Positions 62,117-64,000 of a DNA stretch of 64,000 nt are shown here, one piece after another. Both the position numbers and the translations under genes were made by a program. Below the pieces are notes generated by a model, which saw nothing but the letters and a program-made list of their open reading frames with translations, was not told where the DNA came from and did no database searches. Position 1 is the first letter of the stretch. Every line of letters begins with the position of its first letter. Origin of the DNA: Haemonchus contortus (Eukaryota > Nematoda > Chromadorea > Rhabditida > Trichostrongylidae); NCBI GenBank assembly GCA_000469685.2, contig LS997567.1:4977374-5041373 (forward strand). Reading direction: 5' to 3'.

Positions 62117-63021
62117 CTGTAAAATGACAAACTTAAATTTTGTCGAAATCACTAGCAAAACAACTAGACTGCTTTGCTCAGCAGTAACATTTCTCAGAAC
62201 GAATACCGATAATCTAACAGCACCTAAAGCTCGAGGTAACTCGAAGTAGCGAGTTGGTTACAATCACGGCTACTTCTCTTTCTCACAAACATTCGTAGCT
62301 TTTGTTATTTTCACTTGACTTCCTTCCAGAACTCGTTTTTTTCTTTTTTTACATTATTAGGCTACCCAGTTGGAAATGTTCGCCCCGCATTTCCCCATCA
62401 AATTTTTTGTTGATCGGCTTCTGCAACATGGGCAAATTCATGTAGAAGAAGCCGATCAACAAAAGGAATTGGGCTGGACTCTTTCTACCCCGTCTGAAAT
62501 ATATGGGTTCAGGTAGGGCTCCTTCGCCCCTTCGGAAACTACTTGGTTCGACCAACGCAGTTTTGGGAGGGGGTTGGGGGCAACGAACTCGAAAAATCTG
62601 TCCAAGTCAGAAAGTGGGTGAGGAACTGCCTCGCCAAGCAGCCGGCCGACTTCTCCAAAAACAGATTTTGATTTAAATTATTCATGGCAGTAATGAACAG
62701 TACTACTCAGGTAATAAACTTGTGAACCAATAACCAAAAGTATTAAAGTAATAAACTGATAAACAAGAGGAAGGGGCAAAATTTTTTACGTTCCTGCAAC
62801 TTCATGATCGAAATGGATTTCTTGGTGACATTTCGAACCCAGAAGTGTCAGAACCCATATTTTACCTACACAACAAACCGTAGCTTCAATGGGCCCTCGA
62901 TTATCATTTACCCGTCGAGATAACTCAATACCACCTACCCGTTTGCGAAGAATTATAGTGCTGCATTTGCATAAAGGTGATACTATCTCGTTGTTTCAAT
63001 TTTCGTGAAGACTTGGTGGTA

Positions 63022-63602
63022 TTAGGTTGATGCATAATTATTGCGGATTTTTTTTCGCGGCTTTTTTCCCTCGATCGAATTTAAATATTGAGATCGAGTT
63101 TTTTCTAGAAATGATCTACTTGATTTCCTCTACAAGAATATACTCAAAAAACCATTCGCATATTTGCGAAATTAGGCTTAACTACTTTGAGAAGGATTGG
63201 AAGGTGGCACAGTCATTCCGCGATCTCAGTAACTTTTCGACAATCGAACAATCAGCCCGAGCCAACCAAGAAATGGGATCTGCCCCTAAATCTGCCATAT
63301 TCACCAGCAGGAACTTTTATGGATTACCTCATCAACCGTTCATCGAAAAATTGGCTGTAGAATGGAAGTTACGTCGATTTGGATGACTTGATGGCCGATG
63401 TCAAAGCGTTGATTGCCCCCAAGGATCAAACAACTTCTTCGCCGACTAACCAATCAATGGGAAGCAGTGCTTGACGTAGATGGTGAATAAGTCCGGAGTA
63501 ATTATATGAATATGTCTTTGCTTAGTACTTCTATAGTTTCATTAAGTAAAATTTGCTGGAAAAAATCCGCAATAAATCCGAAATAATTATGCATCAACCT
63601 AA
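63022..63602 (+). mobile_element. mariner element, internally deleted (581 bases)
   Basis: Inverted ends TTAGGTTGATGCATAATTAT at 63022 and its complement ending at 63602, flanked by TA at 63020-63021 and 63603-63604, the mariner target duplication. Full-length mariners are about 1.3 kb, so the middle is missing. Confidence 0.9.
63111..63490 (+). pseudogene. mariner transposase remnant
   Basis: The first part, starting MIYLISS, carries HICEIRLNYFEKDWKVAQSF, typical of the N-terminal DNA-binding region of mariner transposases. It then jumps, after a deletion and frame changes, to the C-terminal motif YVDLDDLMADVKA and WEAVLDVDGE. The catalytic DD34D core is absent, so it cannot be active. Confidence 0.85.
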
Positions 63603-63675
63603 TATATAGAGGCAGGTAAAATGCAGGGGAAACAGAAAATATCAAAATAATCGTGTTTTAGATCACCTAATGAAC

Positions 63676-63898
63676 GATCGCTGGAAAGTTACTGAGATCG
63701 CGGAATGACTGTGCCACCTTCCAATCTTTCTCGAAATAGTTAAGCCTAATTTCGCGAATATGCGGATGGTTTTTCGAGTATATTCTTGTAGAGGAAATCA
63801 AGTAGATCATTATCAGAAAAAACCCGAACTCAATATTCAAATTCTATCGAGAGAAGAAAAGCCGCGAAAAAATCCGCAATAATTATGCATCAACCTAA
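63676..63898 (-). mobile_element. mariner fragment, inverted 5' end
   Basis: Minus-strand copy of the first 220 or so bases of the mariner at 63022, with a matching end TTAGGTTGATGCATAATTAT at 63898 and an adjacent TA. Truncated near 63676, with no second terminal repeat. Faces the other copy to form a large imperfect palindrome. Confidence 0.87.
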
Positions 63899-64000
63899 TA
63901 TTAAGATCATAAATAGTGTTGTAAAAGCTGTTTCGCTCGCAGATTTCCTCCCATGAAGTCTCTTCCCAAACACGACCACACCAACACACCTAACTCCCAG

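Larger units (their letters stand above)
62117..64000. other. Filamin intron, right edge
   Basis: No CH exon found upstream of exon 1. Holds two mariner-derived segments (63022-63898). A repeated GCCGATCAACAAAA-type hairpin lies near 62400-62465 (arms TTTGTTGATCGGCTTCT and AGAAGCCGATCAACAAA). Confidence 0.55.

Noticed and set aside
1..64000. CRISPR arrays, bacterial operons, riboswitches, origins or attachment sites
   Set aside because: Spliced nematode-type gene structure throughout; no regularly spaced direct repeats with unique spacers and no bacterial genes seen.

Overview
The window looks like nuclear DNA of a nematode and appears to lie wholly inside one very large gene. Spliced exons end at TTTCAG-type acceptors and GTAAGT-type donors, and the introns are full of MITEs, tRNA-derived SINEs, mariner debris and a piggyBac element. 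I infer a clade V (strongylid, hookworm-like) nematode from the splice signals and repeat content. That placement is an inference, because no database search was possible.

The gene is a filamin on the minus strand. I assembled 47 coding exons from splice sites and reading frame: 5,406 coding bases, about 1,801 residues, every junction in frame. It runs off both edges. Reading from high to low coordinates: the end of a calponin-homology (CH) actin-binding domain (62.1-60.8 kb); filamin Ig repeat 1 (59.5-48.0 kb); an acidic Asp/Ser linker (48.0-47.4 kb); six consecutive Ig repeats (47.4-21.5 kb); a disordered linker of about 600 residues rich in Ser, Arg and Pro, made of many short exons (21.6-10.3 kb); two more repeats (10.2-7.7 kb); a Lys/Glu-rich linker (7.7 kb); and one full plus one partial repeat (2.8-0.8 kb). 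CH domains followed by repeats broken by long linkers fit the invertebrate jitterbug/FLN-2 branch better than a canonical filamin, but the branch assignment is tentative.

The introns carry the rest. An apparently intact piggyBac transposon (3490-6139: TTAA target duplication, terminal repeats, 520-codon transposase with the catalytic Asp triad) sits antisense to filamin. Two dispersed MITE families are present, one with seven copies of about 250 bp and one with three copies of 130-170 bp plus a solo end. There are two further foldback elements, four copies of a tRNA-derived SINE, and an internally deleted mariner facing an inverted mariner fragment at the right edge. Several tandem duplications and simple repeats complete the list. 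No bacterial features, CRISPR arrays, rRNA or convincing independent tRNA genes were seen.

The observations most worth following are: a run of linker exons that are all symmetric (phase 2-2, lengths divisible by three); a GC-AG intron inside an Ig repeat; the intact piggyBac with subterminal palindromes; a MITE 14 bases from a 5' splice site; and a protein-like open frame at 38570-38880 with its own splice signals but out of phase with filamin.
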